Source: Tiliqua scincoides
Lineage: Eukaryota > Chordata > Lepidosauria > Squamata > Scincidae
Direction: 5' to 3'
Assembly: GCF_035046505.1 (NCBI RefSeq)
Contig: NC_089822.1
Coordinates: 271,889,054-271,953,053 of the forward strand
DNA: 64,000 nt
Shown: positions 52,421 to 63,755 of the stretch, in pieces
Position numbering within the stretch: the first letter of the stretch is position 1
Layout of the letters: the number at the start of each line of letters is the position of its first letter
Notes under the pieces: model-generated
Databases searched by the model: none
What the model saw: the letters and a program-made list of their open reading frames with translations, nothing else
What the model was told of the DNA's origin: nothing
Translations under genes and position numbers: made by a program

Positions 52421-55254
52421 TAAGAACAGCCCCACTGGATCAGGCCAAAGGCCCATCTAGTCCAGCTTCCTGTATCTCACAGCGACCCACCAAATGCCTC
52501 AGGGAGCACACCAGATAACAAGAGACCTGGTGCCCTCCCTTGCATCTGGCCTTCTGACATAGCCCACTTTAGTCACTCTCTTTTGCACCTTTTCCATTTC
52601 CACTATGTCTTTTTTGAGATGCAGCAATCAGAACTGGACACAATACTCCAGGTGTGGCCTTACCATAGATTTGTACAACGGCATTATAATATTAGCTGTT
52701 TTGTTCTCAATACCTTTTCTAATGATCCCCAGCATAGAATTGGCCTTCTTTACTATCGCCGCACATTGGGTCGACACTTTCATCGACCTGTCCACCACCA
52801 CCCCAAGATCTCTCTCCTGATCTGCCACAGACAGCTCAGAACCCATCAGCCTATATCTAAAGTTTTGATTTTTTGCCCCAATGTGCATGACTTTACACTT
52901 ACTTACATTGAAACACATCTGCCATTTTGCTGCCCATTCTGCTAGTTTGGAGAGATCCTTCTGGAGCTCCTCACAATCACTTCTGGTCTTCACCACTCGG
53001 AAAAGTTTGGTGTCGTCTGCAAACTTAGCCGCTTCACTGCTCACCCCTGTCTCCAGGTCATTTATGAAGAGGTTAAAGAGCACCGGTCCCAGGTCAGATC
53101 CTTGGAGCACACCGCTTTTCACCTCTCTCCATTGTGAAAATTGCCCATTGACACCCACTCTCTGTTTCCTGGTCTTCAACCAGGTCTCAATCCAGGAGAG
53201 GACCTCCCCTCTAATTCCCTGACTGTGGAGTTTTCCCAGCAACGTTTGCTGAGGGACCATGTCGAATGCGTTCTGAAAGTCCAGATATATAATGTCCATG
53301 GGTTCTCCCGCATTCACATGGCTGTTGACCTTTTCAAAGAATTCTAAAAGGTTTGTGAGGCAAGACTTACCCTTACAGAAGCCAGGCTGATTCTCCCTCA
53401 GCAAGGCCTGTTCCTCTATGTGTTTTGAGATTCTATCTTTGATGAGGCATTCCACTGTCTTACCCGGTATAGATGTTAGGCTGACTGGCCTATAGTTTCC
53501 CGGGTCTCCCCTCTTTCCCTTTATAAAGATCGGTGTGACATTTGCTATCCTCCAATCCTCTGGCACCATGGCCGTTTTTGAGGGACAAGCTGCATATTTC
53601 ATTCTTCATTTCCTTAATAACTCTTGGGTGGATCCCATCAGGGCCCGGTGACTTATTGATCTTTAATTTATCAGTGAGGTCTGAAATATTTTCTCTTTTA
53701 ACCTCTATCTGACTTAATTCCTCGGTTAGGAGGGGCCGTTCGGGCAGCGGTATCTGCCCGAGGTCTTCTGCCGTGAAGACAGATGCAAAGAACTCATTCA
53801 ATTTTCTGCCATCTCTAAGTCTCCTTTTATCTCCCCTTTCCCTCCCTCACCATCCGGAGGGCCAACCTCTTCTCTGGCAGGTTTCCTGCTTCTAACATAT
53901 TTGAAGAAGCTATTACTCCCCTTAATGCTGCTGACCATGCGTTCCTCATAGTCTCTCTTGGCCTCCCGTATCACCTTCTTACATTTCTTTTGCCACAGTT
54001 TATTTTCCTTTTTATTCTCCTCATTAGGGCAAGACTTCCATTGACGAAGGAAGCTTCCTTGCCCTTTATGGCTTCACTAACTTGGCTGGTTAGCCATGCG
54101 GGCAACCTCCTGGGCTTAGTGGAGCCCTTCTTCCTTTTCAGTATACACTTCCGCTGGGCCTTTGTTACTTTTGTTTTAAGCAGCCTCCATGCACTCTGGA
54201 GAGATTGGACTCTTTTTACCTTCCCTTTCAACCTCCTCCTAACCAGCCTCCTCATTTGAGGGAAGTCCGCCAGTCGGAAGTCAAGGGTTTTTATGAGAGA
54301 TTTGCCCAGTATTCTTCCCCCGACGTGCATGTCAAAATGGATCGCAGCATGATCACTGTCCCCAATGGCTCAGTAACATTGACATCTCTAACCAGGTCCT
54401 AAGTACTGCACAATATTAAATCCAGAGTCACCTGTACTCTGGTGGGCTCCATGACTAGCTGATCTAAGATACAGTCATCTAGCATGTCAAGAGATCTGGT
54501 CTCCTTTTCATGACCAGAACACAAACTGACCCAGTCAATATGAGGATAATTGAAGTCCCCCATGATTACAACCCTGTCCCTCCTTGTCACCTCCCTGATC
54601 TGTTTCCTCATTCCAAGGTCCCCATCAGATTTCTGGTCTGGAGGACGATAGCACGCCCCCAGTATTACATCGCTGCACAAGCCTGGTAATTTAACCCACA
54701 GAGATTCTATGGTGGAGTTGGACCCCCCTTCAATCTCGACTTTGCTGAATTCTATCCCTTCCTTAACATAAATGGCCACCCCACCTCCAACACGTCCTTC
54801 CCTATCCATCCTGTAGAGTCTATAGCCCGGGATTGCGGTATCCCACTAATTCTCCAAATTCCACCAGGTTTCCGTTATGCCCACTATGTCAATGTTTTCC
54901 CTTGTCACCAGACATTCCAGTTCTCCCATCTTTGCTCGGAGACTTTGGGCATTTGCATAAAAGCATTTGTACACGGAATGCCCCAGGATGCACTGCTTAT
55001 TCGCTCCTTTGTCCCCGCATCCTCTCATTGTGCCAAACCGTCTATCACATCCCATCACACTACCTTTCCCAATTTCTTCTCCTATTCTGCCTTTGTCTTG
55101 TTGTTCTCTAACCTCCCCATCCTCATCCCATAGGGATGAGGAGTCCCGAACCGGATGCCCCTCGGCTCCTGTCGGCCTTCCCCCAGGGATCAGTTTAAAA
55201 GCTGCTCTGCCACCTTTTTAATGTTATGCGCCAGCAGTCTGGTTCCATTCTGGT

Positions 55255-56095
55255 TCAAGTGGAGCCCGTCCCTCTTGTACAGGCCCCCTTGTCCCAAAAA
55301 GTTCCCCAGTGCCTAACGAATCTAAACCCCTCCTCCCTACACCACCGTCTCATCCACGCATTGAGACCCCTGATCTCCGCCTGCCTAGCTGGCCCTGCGC
55401 GTGGAACAGGTAGCACTTCAGAGAACGCTACCTTTGAGGTCCTGGCTTTCAGCTTCCTGCCTAAAAGCCTAAATTTGGCCTCCAGGACCTCCCAGCTACA
55501 CTTGCCCACGTCATTGGTGCCGACATGCACCACAGCCACTACCTCTCCCCCAGCACTGTCTACTAGCCTGTCTAGACGAGAAGTGATGTCCGCAACCTTC
55601 GCACCAGGCAGGCAAGTCGCCATGCGGTCCTCACATCCATCGCAAACCCCCCCTCTCTATGTTTCTAATAATCGAATCCCCCACTACAAGAAGCCCCCGA
55701 CCCCCCTCCTGCCGAGGAGTATCCTGAGTGCATTGGGATACGGGCCCGTCCCCTGGAGAAGGGGTCCCCCCTACGGGATTGTTTCCCTCCTCTCCAGAAT
55801 GATGTCCTCCAGCCCCGAGACTTCCCACCCGGGCAGCTGAGGAGCTGCACGCCTGAAGTTGGGACGAAGCCTGATCGTCCCCGGAAGTCTCCCCATGGTC
55901 CTTCTCTGCCTGCCTCTGCTTCTCCAGGTCAGCCACCAAGGCTTCAAGGGAGCGGACACATTCCCTGAGACCCTGGAGCTCCTTGCACCAAGGACACACC
56001 TATGACTTATGCCCCAGAGGCAAATAATCATACATGTGGCACTCAATGCAGAACACTGGATAGCCCCCACCCTGCTGCTGGCTGTCTGACTGCAT
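55255..56095 (-). pseudogene. CR1 ORF1 (zinc finger plus esterase-like protein), broken
   Basis: Nucleic-acid-binding ORF1 protein of the CR1 LINE. N-terminal Cys finger, coiled coil (LRECVRSLEALVADLEKQ), then GDS(I/L)-type esterase blocks (GDSIIRN; later GTNDVGK). Interrupted by a TAG just before CPWC and by a frame slip between the two esterase blocks. Reptile and bird CR1 ORF1 proteins are known to carry such esterase domains. Confidence 0.75.
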
Positions 56096-56224
56096 AGCTT
56101 TTTTTCTTTTGTTTGTTTTTGTTTAGGGGTACTTAAAAACCCTACACTGGTTTGCTGCCCCCTTCTCAAGGGAAGTGAAGGGCGGTGCCTGGGGCCCTGG
56201 CTTCCTCGCCTTGCTGCTGAACTC

Positions 56225-56315
56225 GCACAGATGCTAAACTCGCGGTGCCTTACCTGGCACTTTGTTGCCAAGGCACTGGGTTTCCCAGAGGCCACGCGTG
56301 CTTCTGCAAAGAGGC
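56225..56315 (-). repeat. CR1 5' UTR module, inner copy
   Basis: About 90 bp shared with 57228-57312 (shared blocks include CAGATGCTAAACTCGCGG and TTTCCCAGAGGCCACGC on the plus strand). On the CR1 sense strand it contains GTGCCAGGTAAGGC, a good splice-donor match. Confidence 0.7.
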
Positions 56316-57227
56316 TCACGGGGTGGCAAGCACTAGCTTTATACTCCTAGCTAGCTCCTCCTCCCTCCCTCTTTGCTGATTGAAAAGGGGCTGGTCTTCC
56401 CAGGTGAGATTTCCCTGAATGGGGTGCTTGGATTTGCCTAATGGGGCTCTTATCAACTCCTAAAGGTCAATTGCTATGACCTAAAGGACAATGACTATGC
56501 TAAATTGCCCTGGCTGGGTGGGAACTGGCCCTTCCTAGGTTCTTACCCTCCTACTTCAGTTCTCTGAGGCTGGACTCTTTTTTAACCTCAAGCTGGTCTT
56601 TTATTTGAGTTTAAACTGCACTGTTTAAGATTTTTTTGGCTTGGCAGAACTTACACACTAAGGTTTAAATCATGTTTAGCCCTACAAAAATCCTGCTTTT
56701 ATTAAGTGTGCACCTTTATTTTATTTATTTATTGCTCTCACCTAGATTCTGTGTCCTAATTTACTGAACTTTTACATTATGTTAGATTAAGTTTAACTTG
56801 GGTTAAGTATAGGGTTAATTTAAACCAAGTAGAAAAACTTGCTTTCCACTTTATCCTCCTCTGTTTTATTTATTTTTCCAAGTGCCTGTACTTTGGGCTC
56901 TTACTCACAAGTAGAACTCTGCTCCTGCTCAGAGTAGGCCTCTGTACGCACTTACGTATTTATTTTTATTGCCCTCACCTAGCTCCTGTGCCCCAACTTG
57001 CTGGACCTTAGAATCCCTCCCTCAGGTTAGATTAGGTGCTAACTTAGGTAAAGCTAAGGTAAAGCTAAATTTCAATGTTGATCTAAGGTTGATTTAAGGT
57101 TAGAAGACAAAGAGTTAAAAAGAGTACACTTACCTTCTCCTTCCTTCCTCCTCTCCTCTTCACAACTCAAGGAGCCTTCCCTCTCCTTCTCCAAAACTCA
57201 GAGGTCCACTTGCCTTCCCCTTCTCCT

Positions 57228-57312
57228 CGCACAGATGCTAAACTCGCGGAGCCTTACCTGGCACTTTGTTCCCGAGGCACTTGGTTTCCCAGAGGCCACG
57301 CCTGCTTCTGCC
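57228..57312 (-). repeat. CR1 5' UTR module, outer copy
   Basis: Second copy of the 56225-56315 module, 1.0 kb further 5' on the CR1 sense strand and over 90 percent identical by eye. AT-rich sequence separates the two. Confidence 0.7.
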
Positions 57313-57330
57313 TCAAGAGGACCCCACAGA

Positions 57331-58432
57331 CAGACATCAAAGTGGAACTTCCACTCCACCACTGGTGGTGGTGTATTGATGCTGTGTTTCTACATCATGC
57401 CTCCGTAGCAGACAATGTACCAACTGGTGTAGCTAGATCCCACTGTGACCTGCTATTTGGCTGTTGGAAACTTGAAAAGGCACAAGAGCCCTGCTGGACG
57501 GGGTGGTTGGCAACCCCACTTGTGAGTTTCTCTTTCAGGCACAGGCTGTTATCCATGGAGTAGTGTCCTGATGGAAGAGCACTGTTGGCTGTGCAGTTTG
57601 TGCATCATCTGCGAGTCATTGATGTGATGTCTAATGTGATGTCTTTGATGTGATGTGATGTGATCAGATCCAGCCAACTCCAATACTGGCAGCTAGAGAA
57701 GCACCACCAGGGTGACCTGAGCAGGGGGCAGGGCTCAGTCCAGTACGGAGGAGACACCCCCCAACAGCAACTAAGAATGAACAGGCATCACACACACCCT
57801 ACAGAGAGGCCACAGCACCCCCTACAGCAGTTACTGTGGTGTTGGCAGCAAAGGGGCAAAAGCAAAGAACTGCTAGGACCCCCTGCCCATCTCCAGGTGC
57901 GAAAGGGAAATGTACTGTCATCCATCTGTGCCCCTGGGTGCTCTCTATGTGCTAAGGAGTGATGGGGCACCCTGCAGCCCTGTTTTCCTCCCATCCGCTG
58001 TCTGTGCAAGGACACAGAGAAGCTGGGGGAGAACTGGTGCCCAGCCACACACCCCCCAGCCCTCCCAATTCACCCGGGCTTGCTACTAATGAAGTGGAGC
58101 AGTGTCATTCAGTTGGGATCATCCTGGGATTGCAAGTTGCCCTCAAAAACCCATGTGCATAGCTAGAAGCAGCTGAACAGGAGCCTGGGCAGGTGGGCTT
58201 TTGTGCAAGGCCCTTCGCTCTCTCCCATGGAGAGCTCCAGGCTGGCACACTGTGTGTGTGTGTGGGGGGGGGGGCCTCTGGGACCCACCCCTAAGGGGCC
58301 TCTGAGACCCTTTAATCAGGGAGGCTTTTGCCAGCACTGATGGGGCCCAGGCAGTATTTGCTTTGGAGAGAGAGCCTGGCACATTCTCCAGGGAGCAGGA
58401 ATGGTCACGTACCCTTTCCCTACAAAGACATA
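57331..58432. other. Intergenic sequence, no gene recognised
   Basis: Contains a GATGT/GATGTGAT repeat at 57620-57666 and a (TG)n/G run at 58250-58272. No coding feature recognised. Confidence 0.4.
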
Positions 58433-59715
58433 AGAACATAAGAACAGCCCCACTGGATCAGGCCATAGGTCCATCTAGTCCAGCTTCCTGTATCTCACAG
58501 CGGCCCACCAAATGCCCCAGGGAGCACACCAGATAACAAGAGACCTGCAAGGCTTCCTGGGAATTGTAGTTAAGAACATAAGAACAGCCCCACTGGATCA
58601 GGCCATAGGCCCATCTAGTCCAGCTTCCTGTATCTCACAGCGGCCCACCAAATGCCCCAGGGAGCACACCAGATAACAAGAGACCTGCAAGGCTTCCTGG
58701 GAATTGTAGTTAAGAACATAAGAACAGCCCCACTGGAGCAGGCCATAGGCCCATCTAGTCCAGCTTCCTGTATCTCACAGCGGCCCACCAAATGCCCCAG
58801 GGAGCACACCAGATAACAAGAGACCTCATCCTACTGCCCTCCCTTGCATCTGACATAGCCCATTTCTAAAATCAGGAGGTTGCACTTACACATCATTGCT
58901 TATAACCCGTGATGGATTTTTCCTCCAGAAATTTGTCCAATCCCCTTTTAAAGGCATCTAGGCCAGATGCCATCACTACATCCTGTGGCAAGGAGTTCCA
59001 CAGACCAACCACACGTTGAGTAAAGAAATATTTTCTTTTGTCCTAACTCTTCCAACTCTCAATTTTAGTGGATGTCCCCTGGTTCTGGTGTTGTGTGAGA
59101 GGGAAAAGAGCATCTCTCTATCCACTCTATCCTTCCTGTGCATAATTTTTTATGTCTCAGTCACGTCCCCCCTCAGGCGCCTCTTTTCTAGACTGAAGAG
59201 GCCGAAACGCTGTAGCGTTTCCTCATAAGGAAGGTGCCCCAGCCCAGGAATCATCTTAGTCACTCTCTTTGCATCTTTTCCATTTCCACTATGTACTTTT
59301 TGAGAAGTAGCAACCAGAATTGGATACAATACTCCAGGTGTGGCCTGACAATAGATTTGTACAACGGCATGACAATATTAGCAACCTTATTCTCAATGCC
59401 TTTCCAAATGATCCCAAGCATTGATTGGCCTTCTTCACTGCCCCTGCACACTAGGTCGACACTTTCCACCACCACCCCAAGATCTCTCTCCTGATCTGTC
59501 TCAGGCAGCTCAGAACCCATTAGCCTATATGTGAAGTTTTGATTCTTTGCCCCAATGTGCATGACTCTACGTTTACTTACATTGAAACGCATCAGCCATT
59601 TTGCTGCCCATTCTGCCAGTTTGGAGAGATTCTTCTGGAGATCTTCACAATCTCTTCTGGTCTTCACCACTTGGAAAAGTTGGGTGTTGTCTGCAAACTT
59701 TGCCACACCATACCC
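58433..59715 (-). repeat. CR1 LINE copy with three tandem 3' tails
   Basis: Minus strand: RT end (TQLFQVVKTRRDCEDLQKNL...), [17 protein letters not shown] and ETYKIM blocks, then 3' UTR. The 140-bp tail occurs three times head to tail: 58713-58830 (main), 58573-58712 and 58433-58572, joined each time by the linker ACTACAATTCCCAG. Coding part has shifts and small deletions. Confidence 0.88.
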
Positions 59716-60139
59716 CATCCAGACAACATCACACCCAGAGGTGCAATAGGGCGAAGGGGGAGGAGAGCCTCTGGGGCCCTACCACTGAGCCCTGGCTCCT
59801 GCCAAAGCTGCATGCTGAACTCAGCCCAGTCGTCCTACAGTCGGCCTCCCAGTCCATCCAGCACAGCACAGATGACGCCGACTGGCAGACACAGAACGCT
59901 CTGTCTCAGGCCTGCTCAGATGCGCTGCTGCTGGGGCCTGGTCCCGGGACACTTGCATGCCAGGCTGGTGGGTGCCCTGCCAGTCAGCTGTGCCTCTGCG
60001 CCACCCTAGCCTGCCCTTGAGCTCCCTGCTGGAATCAGACCTCTGGCTGGCCTGCCTGCCTGCCTTTGTGTCCAACCACATCCAGCCCTGTGCCACCCGG
60101 AAGTTTCCATGGAGGTGACCCAGGATCACCACCTGCCCT
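59716..60139. other. Unassigned spacer between CR1 and L2
   Basis: No recognisable gene or repeat. Confidence 0.35.
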
Positions 60140-60800
60140 GCCTGGATGTGATTAGGGACTGGAGGAAAGCCAAGAAGACAGAGGTTCTGGTTAAGAAATC
60201 CTCAATGCAGGCAGTGAATCATCCACCCACTTAGAACGGGGCAGAGCTCCCCTTGCAAGAACGGGTGTGCAGCCTGGGCGATCTCCTGGACTCTCAACTC
60301 TCTCTGGAGAACCAGGTGGCAGCAGCTGCTAGAAGCGCATTCAGCCAGCTTAGGCCAACTGAGACCACACTTCAGCTGTTTGGACCTGGTCACGTGACCC
60401 ATGCTTTAGTAGCTTCAAGACTGGACTGCTGCAGAGCGCTCCACGTGGGACCGCCCTCTAAACTGTTCAGAGACTGCAATTAGTGCAGAATGTGGCTGGG
60501 GGGGGGCTGATGACATGACTGCTGGACTGTCGCTTCAGCAGCCACACTGGCTGTCCACTTGCTTCCAGTCCCAATTCAAGGTGACCTTTAAGGCCTGCTA
60601 TGACCTGGGTCCAGGCCACCTGAAAACTGCCTCCTTCCACGCACTTCAGCCGCCCTCATAGGTCAGCTGAGGGGCTCTGTCCCAAGTGAGGGAGTGGCAG
60701 CCTTCTTCAGTGGCACCACAACTACGGAGGAAGCGAGACCTGCTCCCTCCCTGCTGGCATCCGTTGGTCAGGGCTCCAACCCCACTTGTTCCGACTGGCA
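60140..60800 (+). repeat. L2-like LINE 3' fragment
   Basis: Translations show RDWRKAKKTEVLV, VCSLGDLLDSQLSLENQVAA, ARSAFSQLRPTE and HALVASRLDCCRALHVG, then QPHWLSTCFQSQFKVTFKACYDLGPG. This is the C-terminal ORF2 order of L2-clade elements. Frames are broken by several indels; the right border is approximate. Confidence 0.7.
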
Positions 60801-61675
60801 CTTGGTCCTGGAGCAGATACTGGCCCCTGAGCTTCTGCGGTGGCTGGACTGATTGCTCCTTGCTGGCCCAGTGCACGGGCGAGTCGTGCTCCGTTGCAAT
60901 GTCATGTCGGAATCCACGCTTGCAGGCCTTCTGTGCTGTTTCTCCGGTTGGGACACCGTGTGCTTTGCAAGCCGCCTGGGCGTTTGCTTGGGGGTGGGGC
61001 GGGGGGGCATCGCCTAAACAGGATTAACAAGAAGCAAATCTCCTGCTGCGTGCGCCCCCCCCCCCGGCGCCCAGCCCCAGCTGCTTGCAAGGCCCTTCTG
61101 CCTCCGGAGCAGCCTGAAGGGCCCGGGAAGGTCGGGGGGGGGAGCCTGGGAGACCTGCATCTGCGGAGCGGGCGCCTCGGCCACCTGCCGGGGTGCGAGC
61201 GTGGGGGGAGGAGGACGCGCGGCGCGGCGCGGCGCGGCGGGGAGGGGAGGGGGCGCGCCTTAAAGGGGAGGCGGCGGCGCTTTTCTGCCCTCCGCCGGCG
61301 CCCCACTGCAGCGCGTGCCGCGGGCGCCTTTAAGAGTGGGCAGCTCGCAGCGCTTCGACGAGGCGCCGCCGCCGCTGCCGCTGCCTGGCCGCTGCCTCTG
61401 CGGCTGCTCTGCGCGGCCGCCCGGCGGTGATGCTGTCGCGCTGCCGCTGCTGGAGGAGAAGCAGCAGCAGCAGCAGCAGCGGCGGCGCGGAGCGGGCGGG
61501 CGGGCGGGCGAGGGAGCGGGGAGCGCAGCCGGCTCGGCCAGCGGCGCCCGCCCGTCAGCACCAGGGACAGCGGCGCGGGGGAGGCAGCGGCCCGTCCGCC
61601 CCCGGAGTCGCCGCGTCCCCCGCGGGTCGATGAGCAGCGGCGCGCCAGGAGGAGGCAGCAGCGGCTGAAGGCACC
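60801..61675 (+). promoter_or_regulatory. SYNGAP1 CpG-island promoter and 5' UTR
   Basis: CpG-dense DNA before the SYNGAP1 start codon. Two TTTAA-type boxes (about 61257 and 61328) and a (CAG)n tract at 61459-61481 are visible. A 12-codon uORF (MSSGAPGGGSSG) occupies 61630-61668 and ends seven bases before the main ATG. Confidence 0.6.
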
Positions 61676-61697
61676 ATGTCCTATGCCCCCTTCCGAG
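61676..61697 (+). CDS. SYNGAP1: SYNGAP1 first coding exon (partial gene)
   Basis: Synaptic Ras/Rap GTPase-activating protein. The exon encodes MSYAPFR plus the first base of the next codon and ends at a GTACG donor. This equals the human N-terminus MSYAPFRD, where the Asp codon is split the same way. An in-frame TGA at 61631 shows that translation starts at this Met here, not at the longer human MSRSRASIHRG form. No second exon (VRGPSMHRTQ) is found before 64000, so the first intron exceeds 2.3 kb. Assignment rests on this short peptide, the CpG island and the position after CUTA, which is exactly as in human. Confidence 0.85.
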
Positions 61698-62529
61698 GTA
61701 CGCCGCAGCGCGCCGCGCAGGGCCGGGCCGGGCGGGGCGCGGAGGAGCCTCTCCGCCCGCACACGTGTCCCCGGGGAGCCGGCCTGCTGGCGCCCGCGGG
61801 ACGAGGCCCGAAGGCTGCTTCCGCGCGCGGCTCACGGCCTGCCGCGGGACCCCCGGCCTCCGCCGCCAGCGCTCCCGAGGGGGCCGTTGCCAGGCAGCGC
61901 CGCTGGAGGGGTGGGGGAGCCGGTCCCTCCTTCGGGCCGCCCTGCCGGGAGGGGCCGAGCGGCCGCGGTTGGGGGGGCGGAGGCCCTGCAGGGCTGCATG
62001 GTCCCGGAGCGGGCGCCTCCGCGAGCTGCGGCGAAGGACGGCGGCGGGCCGCGGCCCCCGCACCGTCCACCTGGCCACGGTGGGGGGCCGCAGGGGCCGG
62101 CGGCGAGGCGGGGGCGGGTTCGGGCGGCCCGGGGTGCCCCCCTGCGGGCGGAAGTCGACCTGGTTTCGCCAGCGAGCGCTCCGGGCTGCGGGGGGCGCCG
62201 GGTCCGTCCTGCCCGGCTGCTCCCCGCCGCCGGCGCAGGGTGGCGGGAAAGGACCCGCAGCCCCCCGGTCGCCTGGCCAGAGCGGGCTCCTCCGGTCCAG
62301 GGCCTCTCTCTGTGTGGAGCTCCAGGCCCGCGGCGCTCTGCAGCCGGAGCTGCCCCCGTCCGGGAAGGCAGGAGGCCCAGCCGCGAAGCCTCCTTGGCCG
62401 GGGCCAGCGCGGGCTGCGCGTGTGGCGGCGGCAGGCGGGCACTGGGCACGGGGCCTGGGAGAGGCGGGCGAAGGGGTCGTTTGTACCCGGCCTAGGGTCT
62501 GAAGCGGGCCCAGAATCCAAAGGAGGGTT
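61698..62529. other. SYNGAP1 intron 1, CpG-island part
   Basis: CpG-dense intronic sequence with very long open frames on all strands caused by base composition. No exon recognised. Confidence 0.5.
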
Positions 62530-63132
62530 TGGATTAAGGAAAAATATTTCTTTACTCAGCGTGTGGTTGGTCTGTGGAACTCCTTGCCACAGGATGTGGT
62601 GATGGCGTCTGGCCTGGACGCCTTTAAAAGGGGATTGGACAAGTTTCTGGAGGAAAAATCCATTACGGGTTACAAGCCATGTTGTGCATGATGTTCATTA
62701 GAAATGGGCTATGTCACATGCAAGGGAGGCCACCAGGATGAGGTCTCTTGTTATCTGGTGTGCTCCATGGGGCATTTGGTGGGCCGCTGTGAGATGCAGG
62801 AAGCTGGACTAGATGGGCCTATGGCCTGATCCAGTGGGGCTGTTCTTATGTTCTTAAACTACAATTCCCAGGAGGCCTTGCAGGTCTCTTGTTATCTGGT
62901 GTGCTCCCTGGGGCATTTGGTGGGCCGCTGTGAGATACAGGAAGTTGGACTAGATGGGCCTCTGGCCTGCTCCAGTGGGGCTGTTCTTATGTTCTTAAAC
63001 TACAATTCCCAGGAAGCCTTGCAGGTCTCTTGTTATTTGGTGTGCTCCCTGGGGCATTTGGTGGGCCGCTGTGAGATACAGGAAGCTGGGCTAGATGGGC
63101 CTCTGGCCTGATACAGTGGAGCTGTTCTTATG
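62530..63132 (+). repeat. CR1 LINE 3' end with three tandem 3' tails, in SYNGAP1 intron 1
   Basis: Starts at KYFFTQRVVGLWNSLPQDVV-type codons and ends ORF2 near 62680. Three 3' tails follow, ending near 62856, 62997 and 63132 (period 141 bp), each joined by ACTACAATTCCCAG. Same junction as at 2195 and 58433. Confidence 0.88.
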
Positions 63133-63505
63133 AGGGGCCCAGAAATTTCCTGGAATCCGACATTTTTGTATCTGCTCAGACTTGGTGCCCACACGGGGTG
63201 CTGGGGACACTCCTGATGCCACCTGGGTGGGCAGACCTGGGCTCCCAAGGCTTTTCCAGCTGTCTCTACCCTCCCCACTCCTATTCTGCTCACCCCTCAC
63301 CACCCTCTCCTGCTCTTTCACCCCTCCCCCTTTGCAAAGGGGCCCCAAAGAAACTTTTCACCCCCTGATAAAATTCCTCTCAGAGGCCCTGCGCCGCATG
63401 CGCTCCCAGCGAATCCTAAGGCTTCGCGCTCTGGAACGGTGAGCCAACCTGCGAAGTGTCCCGGCAGGCAGGTCAGCGGAAGGCCAGGGACAAAACGGCT
63501 TCCCC
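63133..63505. other. SYNGAP1 intron 1, unassigned
   Basis: No recognisable exon or repeat. Confidence 0.35.
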
Positions 63506-63755
63506 AGGTTTGAGCATCAGAAGAGCCCCGCTGGGTCAGGCCCACTTAGTCCCACCTCCGGCATCTCACAGCGGCCCACCAAATGCCCCAGGGAGCACAC
63601 AAGGCAACAGGTGCAACCTGCATCCTGGGGCCCTCCCCCGCACCTGGCAATCACAGGCAGCTGACTTCTACTTTGCACATACCTACCATGAGTTGTAACC
63701 CGTGGTGAAGATGAAGTTTTCCTCCACAAGTTTGTCCAATCCCCTCTTAAAGGCA
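63506..63755 (-). repeat. Diverged CR1 LINE 3' UTR fragment
   Basis: The minus strand carries the CR1 3' tail (GGCCCACCAAATGCCCCAGG region) and the TTTCCTCCA...AATCCC block, with about 15-20 percent visible divergence. A further scrap with TTTAAAAGGGGATACGAG near 63951-63968 may be another CR1 piece. Confidence 0.7.

Larger units (their letters stand above)
52421..57330 (-). mobile_element. Near full-length CR1 LINE (5' UTR, ORF1, ORF2, 3' UTR)
   Basis: Read right to left. 5' UTR about 57330-56096 with a duplicated module (listed). ORF1 starts at 56095 (MQSDSQQQGGGYPVFC) with a Cys finger (CIECH, CPWCKELQGLRECV), a coiled segment and an esterase-like domain (LVVGDSIIRN, HVGTNDVGK), ending near 55290. 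ORF2 runs from about 55140: endonuclease (YANAQSLRAKMGELECLV, ITETWWN, VIMGDFNYPHIDW), then RT (NYRPVSLTSIPGK, YLDFQNAFDMVP, KFADDTKLF), ending near 52565, where a deletion joins it to the 3' UTR. One in-frame stop in ORF1 and several shifts in ORF2 make it inactive. It is the only copy here that retains ORF1. Confidence 0.88.
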
